Positions 48,220 to 59,038 of a DNA stretch of 64,000 nucleotides are shown here, piece by piece. Below the pieces are notes generated by a model. The model was given only the letters and a program-made list of their open reading frames with translations. It had not been told where the DNA came from and ran no database searches. The stretch comes from Lumbricus rubellus (lineage: Eukaryota > Annelida > Clitellata > Crassiclitellata > Lumbricidae). A program made the translations under genes and the position numbers. The stretch covers positions 915,001 to 979,000 of the forward strand of contig OX243812.1 of NCBI GenBank assembly GCA_945859605.1, given 5' to 3'. Numbering within the stretch: position 1 is the stretch's first letter; each line of letters starts with the position of its first letter.

Positions 48220-51200
48220 ATGGCGTTCTCTGCGACTCCAAAGTGGAGCTCTGCTACAGGTGAATTCCCTCGTGCTGAGATGGACGGAAGTGCTGCTGGC
48301 TTGCCAATCACTTCTTCGCCAACCGCCAGACGAAGAACCGACTCTTTTATCGACTACGAGGTAGAGTCCAGTCGATTTGTTGAGAAGATTGATTTTGAAG
48401 ATTTGCCAAAGAAAGAGCGTAAAAGTGTGCTGATTTCGGACAGGAACATCATGGACTCAAAAGTATTGGAAGACGTCAGCCGCCTGGTGAGTGAAAGAAA
48501 AACTCCCATGAAGCCTGGAAAGTTCGACGGCACCGGTTCCTTGGAGTCTTTCCTCGCACAATTTGAAGTGTGTGCCCGACACAATCGGTGGACGAAAGAC
48601 GATAAAGTGGACTTCCTTCGGTGCGCTCTGGACAAAGCTGCAACACAGCTTTTGTGGGATTTCGGTGCGAAAGAAAATGTCAGCTACGAACAACTTGTCG
48701 AACGACTTCGTCAGCGGTACGGTTCCCACGGGCAGGCAGAGACATTTCGCGCACAGCTATATTATCGTCGACAACGGGTAGACGAAAGCCTGAGCGATCT
48801 GCTTCACGATATTCGACGTCTGGTGGTACTCGCATATCCAGTACCCTCAAGCGAGACGACAGAAATTGTTGCTCGGGACGCGTTTCTGGAAGCTATCAGA
48901 GATCGCGAGTTGTCTCTCAAAGTGCGGGAGAGGGAGCCAAAGTCGATTGATGAGACTTATAGAATGGCTCTGCGTCTAGGAGCGTATCAGCAGATGGCTG
49001 ATTCTGATGACCGTCGCAAACCACCCAACCGAGTGCGTGGAACGCAAGAGATGGACACTGGTGATCAGCTACAGACGCAACTGGAAGGCTTCTTCGCGTC
49101 TCAGCGAAAATGGCAGCAGCAGATGGAGGAACGATTCCAGCGGCAGCTGGAAGAGCTTCGAAGCCAGTCTCCGACTACAAACCTGACTTCGAGACCGCGC
49201 GTTTCTGCTCCTGGAGTCGGTGGGCGCAACCGGGCCTGCTTCAACTGTGGCCGAGAGGGTCATATCGCTCGTCAGTGCCGCCAGCCACGTCGATCTTCAG
49301 ACGCCAATAACGAGACTCCTGGTCCGTCGACATCCGGTACAGCAAACGGTGTTGTCACGAATCACACAACCCGAGAACGATCCTCGGTTGCCACCGACAA
49401 CGCCATATACGTTCGAGCTACGATCAACGGCCAGCCGAGAAACTGCCTCATCGACACGGGGTCAGAAGTGAGTATAGTACCCTCTGACTTTGTTGAAGGT
49501 TTAGAATGGCAACCTAGTTCGCGCATTCTTTTGGCAGCCAACGGTACTGAGATAAGAGTCCTTGGTCAGGTAGTTGTTCCGTTAAAGTTCTGGCGTGGTT
49601 TTGATGTAAGCACTCAGTTCATAGTGTCTGATCAGGTCTTCGAGCCAATGCTCGGTATGGAATGGCTAAGAGAACATCGTTGTAGACTTGGTTTTGGAAA
49701 TGGTGCACTCTTTATTGGGAGGAAGCGCATTCCATTGGTCAAGGGTAATGGCTCCTCATGGTGTCGACGTGTGGTTGTAGCAGAAGAAATGGTTGTGAAC
49801 CCTAGGTCCCAATGTGATGTTCCCTCGAGAACTTTGTATGGTAATTTGGCTGTGTGTGCACCGGCATGGATGACAGAAACCTCTGAAGTCGTGCCGGGAG
49901 TTTATGTCGCTCGGGTTTTGGTGGAGGATAATGCAAACACGGCCCAGGTTAGAGTAATAAACCTAAGCGAACAGCCAGCTAAGCTCTGTAAGGACCAGGT
50001 AATCGGTGGCTTACATCCGGTGGAAGTGGCAATGGAAGGTAAGGAGATACCTCCTATTGAAACACCAGCTGAGAGCCGTGTTGTTCACGATTTGATAGCA
50101 GACCTGCCTGAAGATGTACCATTGGAGGCGAAGGATAAATTAGAATGTCTTCTTGGAAGTTATAAGGATGTTTTCTCCCTTAACGAATCGGATTTGGGTA
50201 GAACGACTCTTGTTGAGCATAGAATTGATACAGGCGATGCCCGACCAGTCAAACAACCGATAAGGAGACAGCCACTTTTCTATAGAGAGACTATTGATAA
50301 GCAGTTGGATCAAATGCTTGCTGCAGGCGTGGTAGAACCGGCCATGAGTGAGTGGGCTGCCAATGTGGTTTTGGCTAAAAAGAAAGATGGCAGTCTGCGG
50401 TTCTGTATCGACTACCGCCAGCTAAATGACAAGACGAAGAAAGATTCGTACCCTTTACCTAGGATAGATGAGTGTCTCGATGCTCTCTCAGAAGCTGGGT
50501 GGTTTAGCACTTTCGATTTGAGAAGTGGGTATCACCAGGTAACCATGAGTCCGGACGATGCGGATAAGACTGCTTTCGTCACTCGACGAGGTATTTTCCG
50601 ATGGCGAGTAATGCCATTTGGTCTCTGCAACGCTCCGGCCACATTTCAGCGTCTAATGGACATTGTCTTATCAGGGCTGAACTTCGAAATCTGTCTTGTA
50701 TACCTGGACGATGTAATCGTGTTTGGAAGAACTTGGGAGAAACACTTGGAACGAATGGAATTAGTCTTTCAGCGTCTAAGGATGGCAGGACTGAAGCTTA
50801 AACCTAGTAAATGCCATTTGTTGAGACGGAATGTGCTCTTCTTAGGACATATTGTTTCTGCCGACGGGATTTCAGTGGATCCAACTAAAGTTCGGGGGGT
50901 GGTAGAATGGCCAATTCCGGAACGACTGAGAGACGTGCGATCTTTTCTTGGTTTGTGTGCCTATTACCGGAAATTCATTTTAGGGTTCTCGTCTTTAGCT
51001 GAACCCCTCTTTGCTTTGACACGAAAGGATAGGCTTTTTGAGTGGACCAATGAATGTCAAGACGCTTTTGATAGGCTAAAGGTAGCACTGACGACATCGC
51101 CGATATTGAGTCTACCGGTAGACGGGGCTGTCTATGTGTTGGATTGTGATGCTTCCGATGTCGGCATCGGAGCGGTGCTGTCTCAACGAATTGAAGGAGA

Positions 51201-53001
51201 CGAAAAGGTCATAGCCTACGGCAGTCGGTTGCTATCGTCTGCGGAAAGGAATTATTGCATTACGCGGAAAGAGCTGTTAGCCGTCGTTCACTTCATGAAC
51301 ATTTACCGTCAATATTTGCTGGGCAAGCATTTCATTCTGAGGACGGATCATGCAGCCCTACAGTGGTTACAGAAAACGCCGGAACCAATTGGACAGCAGG
51401 GCCGTTGGCTGGAGCGCCTTTCGGAATATGATTTTGAGATTGTTCATCGACCTGGACGTCGTCATGGAAATGCTGATGCGTTGTCACGGAAGCCTTGTCG
51501 ACAATGCGGAATGGATAGTGTGCCGCATGATTATGCAATCACCCGAGCAGTAACCGAGGCGACTGGATCAGCTGATGTTACGGAAGAGATATCTGTCGCG
51601 ATGGCTCAACAGGGAGATGATACACTTAGACTAGTACGCTCATGGCTACAGCTTGGAACCGACGTACCATCCCTGCAAGAAATGTTATGCGAAAGTGAGG
51701 AGGTAAAAGTCTATTGGCACCAGAGGGATGCCTTGTATCTCAAAGACGATGTCTTGTGTCGACGTACTCCCGAAGGTCTCGAACAAATGATTATACCCCG
51801 AACGATTCGGAGGCGGTTTTTGAAATTGGCACACACAGGGATAACGGGCGGCCACCTAGGAGTCCGAAGAACTCGATATCAGATACGCCGGAGAGCTTAT
51901 TGGATAGGATGGTCAAAAGACGTGAAGCAATTTTGCAAGGAATGTGAAATTTGCTGCCAGTACAGGAGAGGGCAACCCCCTAAACAGGGACCGTTGCAGC
52001 CAGTGCCCTGTGGCGAGCCGTGGGAACGGCTAAGTCTGGACATTACCGGTCCCCATCCTCGGAGCCGACGTGGACATGTATACATATTGACCGTCATGGA
52101 CAATTTTAGTAAATATGCCGAAGCCATCCCTCTGGCTAACCAAGAAGCGACATCGGTTGCAAGGGCGCTAATGGAGAATGTTATCGTCCGTTACGGAACG
52201 CCAATTCAGATATTGACTGACCAGGGGAGAAATTTCGAGGGTAATCTTTTTCAGGAGTTGTGTAAACTCCTAGAAATAGACAAAGTCAGGACTTCAAGCT
52301 ATCATCCGAGATGTAACGGCTTGATTGAAAGATTCCACAGAACCCTAAATTCAATGTTAGGAAAAGTGGTGAGTCTCAATCAACGCGACTGGGATGAACG
52401 ATTGCCCTATGTGATGGCTGCTTACCGTGCGTCCTGCCACGAAGTCACAGGATTTTCCCCAAACCGATTGATTTTTGGAAAAGAGAACCGAGCTCCATTG
52501 GATATTGTCTTCGGGTGTCCGGAAGAAGAGAAAAGTGAAAGACCAACGTACTCATCCTATGTACAGGAGTTGTCAGAACGAATGGAACAAGCTTACCGAG
52601 TGGTTAGAGAGAATCTTAAAACGGCCGCCGAACGTCGCAAACGACGATATGACTTGCGGGTGAAGCCTAAGACATTCGCAGAAGGCGATTGGGTATGGTA
52701 TTTTACACCTCGTAGATTCGTGGGACGTTCACCTAAATGGCAGAAAAACTTTTCTGGCCCATTTATGATAACAAAGGTATGCGGTCCGGTTAATTACATG
52801 ATCCAGAGAACGCAGAAAGCTAAATCTTTTGTGGCACATGTGGACAAATTGCGTCCTTGCTATGGACGAACCAAAGGAAAGTGGGAAGAAATTATCGATC
52901 GAGCAAAAGAAAGAGGATCAACAACACATGGGGAAGCACCCATGGCTTCAACGTCTCTTCGCCCCCGGCGTGTTGTTAGAAAACCTGATCGCTACCAGTA
53001 G
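48220..53001 (+). CDS. gag-pol: Gag-Pol polyprotein of Ty3/Gypsy retrotransposon
   Basis: One uninterrupted 1,593-codon ORF, without a gag/pol frameshift. The first good ATG is at 48220. A Gag capsid-like region (GSLESFLAQFEVCARHNRW) is followed by a CCHC knuckle at residues 340-353 (CFNCGREGHIARQC). Aspartic protease has DTGSE at 412. Reverse transcriptase has LRFCIDYRQLN, D766 and YLDD at 828-831. RNase H begins near 975 (DCDASD). The integrase zinc site is H1205, H1212, C1239, C1242, and the DDE triad is D1274, D1334, E1370 (spacing D-59-D-35-E). A GPF-type motif lies near 1512. Domain order RT-RNaseH-IN is the Ty3/Gypsy order. All catalytic residues are present, so the copy may be competent. 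Confidence 0.97.
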   Translation: MAFSATPKWSSATGEFPRAEMDGSAAGLPITSSPTARRRTDSFIDYEVESSRFVEKIDFEDLPKKERKSVLISDRNIMDSKVLEDVSRLVSERKTPMKPGKFDGTGSLESFLAQFEVCARHNRWTKDDKVDFLRCALDKAATQLLWDFGAKENVSYEQLVERLRQRYGSHGQAETFRAQLYYRRQRVDESLSDLLHDIRRLVVLAYPVPSSETTEIVARDAFLEAIRDRELSLKVREREPKSIDETYRMALRLGAYQQMADSDDRRKPPNRVRGTQEMDTGDQLQTQLEGFFASQRKWQQQMEERFQRQLEELRSQSPTTNLTSRPRVSAPGVGGRNRACFNCGREGHIARQCRQPRRSSDANNETPGPSTSGTANGVVTNHTTRERSSVATDNAIYVRATINGQPRNCLIDTGSEVSIVPSDFVEGLEWQPSSRILLAANGTEIRVLGQVVVPLKFWRGFDVSTQFIVSDQVFEPMLGMEWLREHRCRLGFGNGALFIGRKRIPLVKGNGSSWCRRVVVAEEMVVNPRSQCDVPSRTLYGNLAVCAPAWMTETSEVVPGVYVARVLVEDNANTAQVRVINLSEQPAKLCKDQVIGGLHPVEVAMEGKEIPPIETPAESRVVHDLIADLPEDVPLEAKDKLECLLGSYKDVFSLNESDLGRTTLVEHRIDTGDARPVKQPIRRQPLFYRETIDKQLDQMLAAGVVEPAMSEWAANVVLAKKKDGSLRFCIDYRQLNDKTKKDSYPLPRIDECLDALSEAGWFSTFDLRSGYHQVTMSPDDADKTAFVTRRGIFRWRVMPFGLCNAPATFQRLMDIVLSGLNFEICLVYLDDVIVFGRTWEKHLERMELVFQRLRMAGLKLKPSKCHLLRRNVLFLGHIVSADGISVDPTKVRGVVEWPIPERLRDVRSFLGLCAYYRKFILGFSSLAEPLFALTRKDRLFEWTNECQDAFDRLKVALTTSPILSLPVDGAVYVLDCDASDVGIGAVLSQRIEGDEKVIAYGSRLLSSAERNYCITRKELLAVVHFMNIYRQYLLGKHFILRTDHAALQWLQKTPEPIGQQGRWLERLSEYDFEIVHRPGRRHGNADALSRKPCRQCGMDSVPHDYAITRAVTEATGSADVTEEISVAMAQQGDDTLRLVRSWLQLGTDVPSLQEMLCESEEVKVYWHQRDALYLKDDVLCRRTPEGLEQMIIPRTIRRRFLKLAHTGITGGHLGVRRTRYQIRRRAYWIGWSKDVKQFCKECEICCQYRRGQPPKQGPLQPVPCGEPWERLSLDITGPHPRSRRGHVYILTVMDNFSKYAEAIPLANQEATSVARALMENVIVRYGTPIQILTDQGRNFEGNLFQELCKLLEIDKVRTSSYHPRCNGLIERFHRTLNSMLGKVVSLNQRDWDERLPYVMAAYRASCHEVTGFSPNRLIFGKENRAPLDIVFGCPEEEKSERPTYSSYVQELSERMEQAYRVVRENLKTAAERRKRRYDLRVKPKTFAEGDWVWYFTPRRFVGRSPKWQKNFSGPFMITKVCGPVNYMIQRTQKAKSFVAHVDKLRPCYGRTKGKWEEIIDRAKERGSTTHGEAPMASTSLRPRRVVRKPDRYQ

Positions 53002-53033
53002 GTTGCTGTAGGGTTTTGATATTGGACAGCAAA

Positions 53034-53520
53034 GCGTTGTGCTTTTGCTTTGCTTTTGCTTTTGCTTTTGCTTTTGCTTTTAGACGCCGTTGGCTTGTGC
53101 TAGTTGTTTAGCTTGCTTTGCTTTTCATGTTGGCTTTTGCTTCCGACCGGCGCTTCGCTTGCTTTGCTTGCATCGTTTGCTTCGCTTGCTTCGCTTGCTT
53201 GCTTCCCTTGCTTCGCTTGCTTCGCTTGCTTGCTTCGCTTGCTTCGCTTGCTTCGCTTGCTTCGCTTGCCTCGCTCGCTTGCTTCGCTTGCTTCGCTTGC
53301 TTCGCTTGCTTCGCTTGCTTCGCTTGCTTCGCTTGCATCATTTAGGCCTGCTTCGCTTGCTTCGCTTGCTTCGCTTGATTCGCTTGCGTCATTTAGGCCT
53401 GCTTCGCTTGCTTCGCTTGCTTCGCTTGATTCGCTTGCGTCATTTAGGCCTGCTTCGCTTGCTTCGCCCGCCCTTGTTCGGCTGTCGGCTTGCATCGTTT
53501 GGTGTCGGCCTGCATCGGTT
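53034..53520 (+). repeat. Spacer repeats between pol and ORF3
   Basis: CTTTTG repeats, then 9-bp GCTTCGCTT-type repeats, then about three 50-bp units beginning CATTTAGGCCTGCTTCGC. The CTTCGCTTGC words match those of the LTR U3 array. Open frames on both strands here are artefacts. Confidence 0.9.
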
Positions 53521-53673
53521 TGGCTGGCATCGTGTGCTGCGCTCGTGTCCACCGGTCGCCTTGTTGTCATTCTACGTTTTACGCTTGTGGTTGTCACATG
53601 CTAGTTGTGTGTGTGTGTGAAGTGATTTCTGTCGGGTTTGTATTGGTACTCATTATTTTTGGAGGTCAATGGT

Positions 53674-54429
53674 ATGGGTCCAGTCAAAGAAGCTAAGTGT
53701 AAAGACTGTGGAGTGAAATACACCGGTGATAATGCAGATGGAACGCTCAGGAGTCATAGAAGTCGAAGGCATAAAAAATCGTCATGTCTGGGTGTCACGA
53801 AAAATCGTAAGGCCGATGCGGTTTCTCATGCGGACTCCATGCCACCGGTTGTTTGGTCTTCTAACGAAGCAGGGACTTCGTCATTTAACAGGCCTTGGAC
53901 CCACGATCCATTGCTGGGTGCAATGTTTGGCGATCGGCCATTTTCCGATGACGGGTTGTTTACCGGAGATCCGCCGCAATCGGAAGATGTTCTTCTGAAA
54001 CGTGACGTAATGACCACGGCGGTTGATTCGCCGTCGGCTGGTCCTTCCTCAGTGATTCAACCAGCGGCTGAGAGTGCAGAATGTGATGTTGGGACCGTTT
54101 TTGCCGGTGTGATTCGTCGAGCACGTCGGTTGGTATGGTTAGCTTCCTCTAGGCGTCTAGTGCGGCAGTTAAGAGAGGAATTTCCTGAATGTCCTTCGTG
54201 GATGATTGAGGCAGTGTCTCAGGGCTTCCAGGATAACCAGCCTGTGTCTGTGCAAGAAGTGGAACCGTTTATAGACGCTATCGTGATCGATGATGATGAT
54301 GATGATGTGGTCGCTGTTCCTCCTCCAGTGGTGGAAAACCCAGCCCCTCCTCTGCCTTTAGTAGAGTTCGATCCCTTAGTCTTCGGGGATATGTTGGACC
54401 TTCCAGTAGTTATTGACTTAGATGATTGA
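53674..54429 (+). CDS. Retrotransposon ORF3: zinc-finger protein with SUMO-interacting-like motifs
   Basis: First in-frame ATG at 53674 gives 251 aa. It lies between pol and the 3' LTR, where envelope genes sit in some Gypsy elements, but it has no signal peptide or membrane helix. The N-terminus is a C2H2/BED-like finger, C9-X2-C12-X15-H28-X4-H33, followed by a basic patch. A middle region (VFAGVIRRARRLVWLASSRR) is Arg-rich and amphipathic. The C-terminus is acidic and Pro-rich, with IVID plus a six-Asp run at 203-211 and a terminal PVVIDLDD; both resemble SUMO-interacting motifs. Role unknown: nuclear targeting, transcription or host-factor recruitment are guesses. Expression would need splicing, re-initiation or a promoter in the repeat spacer. 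I know no family for it. Confidence 0.75.
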   Translation: MGPVKEAKCKDCGVKYTGDNADGTLRSHRSRRHKKSSCLGVTKNRKADAVSHADSMPPVVWSSNEAGTSSFNRPWTHDPLLGAMFGDRPFSDDGLFTGDPPQSEDVLLKRDVMTTAVDSPSAGPSSVIQPAAESAECDVGTVFAGVIRRARRLVWLASSRRLVRQLREEFPECPSWMIEAVSQGFQDNQPVSVQEVEPFIDAIVIDDDDDDVVAVPPPVVENPAPPLPLVEFDPLVFGDMLDLPVVIDLDD

Positions 54430-54790
54430 TACCTTACCGTGGTAATTATTAAGGGCTTTGTTATTTTGGTTAGTGTTGTCCAGCTTCGGACTTCCGTTTT
54501 TGTTTAATTGTAGTGTATGGTTCAGAATTGCAAAGGACTTTTGATTGTCTCACGAGAAGACTCTCGTTAACATTTTCAAGGACAAAGAGTAATTTGTTTG
54601 TTGGACTCCAGTTCTACGAGGAACTAATCTGCATTAATGTTGCATGACTTCGAAGTTTGTATTGCATGACTTTGAATAGAATGGCTTTGAATTCTGAGTT
54701 GAGTTGAACTTAGAAGCTGGACAGGAATTCTGTCGTTTTAGTTAATGGTGTCCGAAAGAGGACTTCCGGTTTCTTTTGGTGGCCCGGAAT
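54430..54790 (+). other. 3' untranslated part of the retrotransposon
   Basis: Unique sequence to the 3' LTR. No clean polypurine tract directly abuts the LTR; the nearest purine run is GAAAGAGGA, about 30 bp upstream, followed by GGTGGCCCGGAAT. Confidence 0.6.
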
Positions 54791-56596
54791 TGTAGCGGTT
54801 TTTGGTTGACGCTAGAGATAGTTTTATTTTTTATTTTATTTATTTTATTGTTTGCTATTAACAGCTGTTTCGCATGGCTTGCATCGCTTGGCTTGCATCG
54901 CTTGGCTTGCATCGCTTTGCTTGGCTTGCATCGCTTCGCTTGCATTGCTTCGCTTGCATCGCTTCGCTTGCATCGCTTGGCTTGCATCGCTTGGCTTGCA
55001 TCGCTTTGCTTGGCTTGCATCGCTTCGCTTGCATTGCTTCGCTTGCATCGCTTCGCTTGCATCGCTTCGCTTGCATCGCTTGGCTTGCATCGCTTGGCTT
55101 GCATCGCTTCGCTTGCATTGCTTCGCTTGCATCGCTTGGCTTGCATCGCTTCGCTTGCATCGCTTGGCTTGCATCGCTTCGCTTGCATCGCTTCGCTTGC
55201 ATCGCTTGGCTTGCATCGCTTGGCTTGCATCGCTTCGCTTGCATCGCTTCGCTTGCATCGCTTTCAGCTTGGTATATAAGGAGGCTTGCACGCCTGTTTG
55301 GGTGCAGTCGAAATCAGGTTCGAGTAGCGGTAGAACGCAGACCCGGGCAAAGATTCACTTGTGGAGGGTGTTAGACTTTGAAACTCGGCCTTGAGCGAAG
55401 CATCGGTCTAGAGGTTCGGCGTCTCTCTACAGACGATTGCAAGGAGCAGCTTCGGCGGACGTGCTTCCTCCGTCCGCATCCTCGTCGGCGGACGTGCTTC
55501 CTCCGTCCGCATCCTCGTCGGCGGACGTGCTTCCTACGTCCGCATCCTCGTCGGTCCGCAGCAGCTTCGGCGGACGTGCTTCCTCCGTCCGCATCCTCGT
55601 CGGCGGACGTGCTTCCTCCGTCCGCATCCTCGTCGGCGGACGTGCTTCCTACGTCCGCATCCTCGTCGGTCCGCAGCAGCTTCGGCGGACGTGCTTCCTC
55701 CGTCCGCATCCTCGTCGGCGGACGTGCTTCCTCCGTCCGCATCCTCGTCGGCGGACGTGCTTCCTACGTCCGCATCCTCGTCGGTCCGCAACAGCTTCGG
55801 CGGACGTGCTTCCTCCGTCCGCATCCTCGTCGGCGGACGTGCTTCCCCCGTCTGCATCCTCGTCGGTCCGCAACAGCTTCGGCGGACGTGCTTCCTCCGT
55901 CCGCATCCTCGTCGGCGGACGTGCTTCCCCCGTCTGCATCCTCGTCGGCGGACGTGCTTCCTCCGTCTGCATCCTCGTCGGTCCGCAACAGCTTCGGCGG
56001 ACGTGCTTCCTCCGTCCGCATCCTCGTCGGTCCGCAACAGCTTCGGCGGACGTGCTTCCTCCGTCCGCATCCTCGTCGGCGGACGTGCTTCCCCCGTCCG
56101 CATCCTCGTCGGTCCGCAACAGCTTCGGCGGACGTGCTTCCTCCGTCCGCATCCTCGTCGGCGGACGTGCTTCCTACGTCCGCATCCTCGTCGGTCCGCA
56201 ACAGCTTCGGCGGACGTGCTTCCTCCGTCCGCATCCTCGTCGGCGGACGTGCTTCCTCTGTCCGCATCCTCGTCAGTCCTCGCGTACCCCCTCCCCCTTC
56301 GAACAGTCGCACTTTGAACACACCCTCATCGCTAATATTGTTGACGGTATGACGGTATTGCTGTACACCTTGTTTATTCTGAGAAAGTGAACTGCTCAGT
56401 TTTGTGCTTGTCGAAGAAAACCGATGATAACTGGAGAAAACGTCTTGAATTCTTTCTTCGGTTGCAGACTCGGACAGACCGTCCGAGCCGGGTCCAGCGG
56501 GCATTGTCAAGGTTTCAGGGTGGGTCGTCCTGGGTAAATAGTTGACCCTGAACCTCGTCGCGGAGGAACCCTAGAAGTCTGGGGTGATCCGTAACA
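54791..56596 (+). repeat. 3' LTR
   Basis: Same 1,806 bp as the 5' LTR, with the U3 array at 54877-55263, TATA at 55273 and hairpin array at 55455-56265. No difference was found in the parts compared. Confidence 0.95.
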
Positions 56597-56795
56597 ATAT
56601 TTCACGATAAAACCGGCAATTTTCCTTAAAAAATGCAATTTTTGGAAACTTTGGCCCACTTATGGGGGCTGAAGACATTAATATTTTTAAAAACTTTTTA
56701 CACATTTTTTGACCCCATGTCATTGGGCAACGTTTGGTTGCCATTACTTTTCGGAATTCCAATTTTCGGTTTTTTCACTCCACCCTAATGTTCAT

Positions 56796-57565
56796 GTTCC
56801 TAACTCGCTTAGCTAGACTGTCTTTCGCTATCAACTGAAAACTTACTTTTTCCAGTCTACCTAGTCTCCATAGGCCTAGCTCTTAAAGGTCTGCCGAACT
56901 TCAATGTGCACTTCTGGGCTATGTAAGTTGGCATTGTAAAAATTAATTACAGTTGTATTGTATTATAAGCTTAATTAAATAGCGATTTTTTCGTTGTAAC
57001 AAAGCTTCTGGTTAAGCGTGATAGCAGACAATGACGTAACTGTTGACGTCATCATCGTTGTTCTTTCATTCATTTGTAAATTTTGATGAGTTCGCATGTA
57101 GGTCTAGCCTACTGTCGGCTGGATTAAAATTGTTTTCGGATTTACTAATATTTCTGCAAGAATAGGTATGTTTTAAAATTTTTTAGGCCTATATAGAGGC
57201 TCATCTTGAAAGGCACTGTAGGCCCTAGCCTACAATTTTATGGCACAACCTGTTGTTGTAGGCTATAGGTAGTAACACTATTCATAAATTATGGGGACCG
57301 GCATATTATAGGCCACTGTATCTTCGGAGAGCATCAAATGACGAAACTAACCCAAACCCTAACCGACCCTCACGACAACTGACTATAACCAAGCCTTACG
57401 ACGCCTGACCTGACCCTACCGACACTTAGGTCCCCGATACTACAGTTGTGTCGCGAAACCTTTATTTGAGACGGCCAAAGTGTATGTTCGAATGTAGCCT
57501 ATAGGCCCTATAGGCTATGCAGGTCTATTATAAAGTGCCAATTATGGGTTGTCCATTATTACATA
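56796..57565. other. Intergenic, TAGGCCTA-rich
   Basis: No gene; frequent palindromic GGCCTA/TAGGCC words. Confidence 0.5.
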
Positions 57566-57573
57566 CCGGTACC

Positions 57574-57957
57574 CAAGGCCGTAGCCAGGATTTTATTTGG
57601 GGGGGGGGGGTTTTCAGTGTCGGCGCCATGATTTCACTTTTGGGGAGGCTCAATAGGCCTATCGGCCAAATTTTCTGACGACCTTTATTGTTTTTTAGTC
57701 ATCTGGTCGAAATCTTGGAAATATTTTCCATTTTCTGAATTTTTCTCCGTCAAAATTTCTGATGACCTTTTTTTAGTCATCAGCTTCAATTTTTTATATC
57801 AAAATTTAATCTATTATTTTATTTGGGGGGGGGGGGTGTTTTCATGCCTTTGTTTCATGGTTTTTGCATCACGAACTAAAAACATGCAATAGATTTTTTC
57901 TGCATTTTTCATTTGGGGGGGGGGGGGTGTTCAAACACCCAAAACACTACGGCCTTG
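57574..57957. mobile_element. MITE family C with 8-bp target duplication
   Basis: The 11-bp ends CAAGGCCGTAG and CTACGGCCTTG are flanked by CCGGTACC at 57566-57573 and 57958-57965. The interior has three long G runs and paired TCTGACGACC/AGTCATC words. No ORF. Confidence 0.85.
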
Positions 57958-57969
57958 CCGGTACCGGTT

Positions 57970-59030
57970 AAGAAAAATGATTATTTTAGCTAGCAAGTGA
58001 TGTTTAATAGAAAAATAATAGTAGCCTATGCTAGATACGGTAAAATAAAATGTTTTATAGATAACTTCAGCTAATTAACTTTCGTGGAGGAAAGGGATAA
58101 AAAAAGCTTAGTTGTTGGCCTACGTACGTAAGGCCTACGTCTAAGCATGGGAAAGAGTTCCGCCACACATACATTGTACATGTAGCATATGAGTTGCAAC
58201 AGGGGAGGGAGCCTCAGGGAGGTCGAAATTTTTTCCCGTAGGTAGGCCTAATATAAATGGATTGATTTTATATCGTGGTCGTCTGTGTTGACTCGCTTGA
58301 TGGTGAATGTTAGTGTTGCAAGTAGGCCTACCATGATTAGGCTAATACAAAATGTATTCGATTGTGTATAGCGGTTGCAGACCTATAGCCTAAGATTTTA
58401 TATTGCGACCTGCAGGCTGCAGCACGATTAGGCATAGGCTATAGTTGAAAAATCCCTTTTATTTGGCCACAATCTCCAGCTAGATGGTAGACATTACAAT
58501 GATTACATTGGCTTTTCTACCCGGCAACGCATCGAGTATGTGATAGTTGCCCTGGTTCAGCAATATTATTATTATAGCCTAAGCTTTGTGTTGCACCAGA
58601 CTACATGCGAGAGCTCTGTTGCTCCATAGTTCATATTAGGCCTATATAGGTAGATCTATCGAAGGCCACCGTCCCATTCGTTCTGAACAGCAGGGGATGC
58701 TCTGAGCATGCTCATTGCTTTTTGCTCATGCATCCATTCGCACGAATTGCAACTATGCAGAATCGCGTCTTTTCATGGTGGATACAACAGACTCACAACT
58801 GTGATATTTCGCCCTGCTAGATTCGGGAGCGCTTCTGAGTAGTTTACAATGAAGACACGCTATAGAATTATTCTGGAATGAATGAATGGATGAATGAATA
58901 AATCGCATTATATGCATAATAATAAAATGCATAATAATAATAATAATAATAATAAATAATATGTATGTGGTGGGTTAAAGATGTATTGAAGACGGAGGAG
59001 GAGGAGGAGGAGGGAGGAAGACGCGTTGGA
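57970..59030. other. Intergenic
   Basis: TAGGCCTA-rich; a LINE-type tail (GGGAGCGCTTCTGAGTAG) at about 58820; a short (TAA)n tract at 58930-58960; and a GGA run just before the candidate exon. Confidence 0.5.
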
Positions 59031-59038
59031 TTGTGAAG

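Larger units (their letters stand above)
46238..56596 (+). mobile_element. Complete Ty3/Gypsy LTR retrotransposon, 10.36 kb
   Basis: Two 1,806-bp LTRs (TGT...ACA) with a constant 8,553-bp offset flank a single gag-pol ORF, a repeat-rich spacer and ORF3. The target duplication is 4 bp (ATAT at 46234-46237 and 56597-56600). The opposite arm of the host transposon (near 44080-44105) supplies the unoccupied sequence AAGAATATTTCACG in reverse, confirming both boundaries. No disabling mutation is visible and no LTR difference was found in the lines and frames compared, so insertion is recent. Confidence 0.95.
43901..56787. mobile_element. 2.5-kb foldback DNA transposon (8-bp target duplication), split by the Gypsy insertion
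   Basis: The ends TAGGGTGGAGTGAAAAAACC (43901) and its complement (ending 56787) are flanked by ATGTTCAT at 43893-43900 and 56788-56795. Arms of about 1.15 kb are inverted copies: about 43901-45069 against 45278-46237 continued at 56601-56787. Without the nested retrotransposon the element is about 2,524 bp. A module containing CTGACTGAAAGCACTT and CTAAGACACAGTGG occurs in both arms and again in the roughly 210-bp loop. No transposase is seen; short open frames in the arms are mirror images. Non-autonomous, hAT-like by duplication length. Confidence 0.88.

Noticed and set aside
53090..53620. Leu/Ala/Cys-rich and Ser/Glu/Ala-rich ORFs of about 165-176 aa after pol
   Set aside because: Overlapping frames on both strands of short GCTTCGCTT repeats; no domain. 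An envelope protein was considered but there is no signal peptide or plausible ectodomain.
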